Assembly (NCBI RefSeq): GCF_000190415.1
Contig: NZ_AEWF01000006.1
Location: forward strand, 7,501 to 71,500
DNA from: Candidatus Odyssella thessalonicensis L13
Lineage (GTDB): Bacteria; Pseudomonadota; Alphaproteobacteria; Paracaedibacterales; Paracaedibacteraceae
Direction: 5' to 3'
DNA: 64,000 nt
Numbering within the stretch: position 1 is the first letter of the stretch; every line of letters begins with the position of its first letter. Made by a program: the position numbers and the translations under genes. The notes beneath the pieces are model-generated. The model saw nothing but the letters and a program-made list of their open reading frames with translations, was not told the DNA's origin and searched no databases. Positions 63,885 through 64,000 of the stretch are shown in pieces.

Positions 63885-64000
63885 TTAATCTATAGATATT
63901 CGTGGTGGCCATAGGTAATCAAAGGCTGCTAATTTAGCTTTATCTGGGGAAGGAAACCATTTTTTACCAAAGCTGCCATCGACCATAAAAGAATAATACC
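63885..64000 (-). CDS. C-terminal end of an unknown protein (runs off the right edge)
   Basis: On the minus strand a frame is open from the window edge to a TAA at 63885, giving at least 37 residues (SFMVDGSFGKKWFPSPDKAK, then LAAFDYLWPPRISID). The aromatic, structured-looking sequence suggests a real C-terminus, but the gene lies mostly outside. No family can be named. Confidence 0.45.
   Translation of the reverse strand, partial: YYSFMVDGSFGKKWFPSPDKAKLAAFDYLWPPRISID

Overview
The window reads as chromosomal DNA of an alphaproteobacterium with a host-associated, probably intracellular, lifestyle. Alphaproteobacterial hallmarks are the pepA-holC pair, a J-domain protein divergent from bolA, ftsQ next to ddl, acpP-fabF, psd-pssA, ctaA, erpA and a small NDUFS6-type zinc-finger gene. 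Base composition is moderately AT-rich. Housekeeping genes stand in small, shuffled groups separated by many single genes for exported proteins that I cannot assign to a family. The closest style I know is that of amoeba and ciliate symbionts of the Holosporales (Paracaedibacter/Odyssella-like). That placement is inference, not something the sequence proves.

Layout. 1-7.4 kb: end of an unknown gene, holC-pepA, tRNA-Arg, a HIT hydrolase, an exported AAA+-like ATPase, lepB and dnaB. 7.4-12.4 kb: a large exported protein built from a triplicated module, a J-domain protein and bolA. 12.6-22 kb: metabolism and envelope (amino-acid permease, methylcrotonyl-CoA carboxylase beta, ftsQ-ddl, pckA, acpP-fabF-ndk). 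22-34 kb: an accessory stretch with a frame-broken repeat protein, a TPR protein, a lipoprotein, an acidic two-part protein, a tripartite hipBST toxin-antitoxin operon and an exported F-box-like protein. 34-37.4 kb: comEC, a Nudix hydrolase, rpmI-rplT. 37.8-50 kb: a second frame-broken exported protein, putA with a glycosyltransferase, further exported orphans, ctaA. 50-55.6 kb: truncated haemoglobin, orphans, a second Nudix hydrolase, psd-pssA. 55.6-58.7 kb: a decayed block bracketed by a direct repeat of the 3' end of pssA and holding two IS5-type transposase remnants. 58.7-64 kb: a second exported F-box-like protein, the zinc-finger gene, mltG, an RRM protein, an exported GNAT acetyltransferase, erpA and the edge of an unknown gene.

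How it fits together. PutA, an APC-type permease, a methylcrotonyl-CoA carboxylase subunit and PEP carboxykinase suggest that host amino acids are a carbon source. About nineteen genes (two of them broken) start with Sec-type signal sequences and most are single-gene units. Several carry eukaryote-like or protein-interaction folds (F-box, TPR, helical repeats), which fits effectors or surface proteins acting on a protist host.

The most notable observations are: a recurrent Ala-Met-Glu at the predicted signal-peptide boundary of otherwise unrelated exported proteins; the pssA-flanked decayed block; the hipBST operon with a changed Gly-rich loop; the F-box pair; the triplicated module of the large exported protein; and two effector-like genes broken at short homopolymer tracts.
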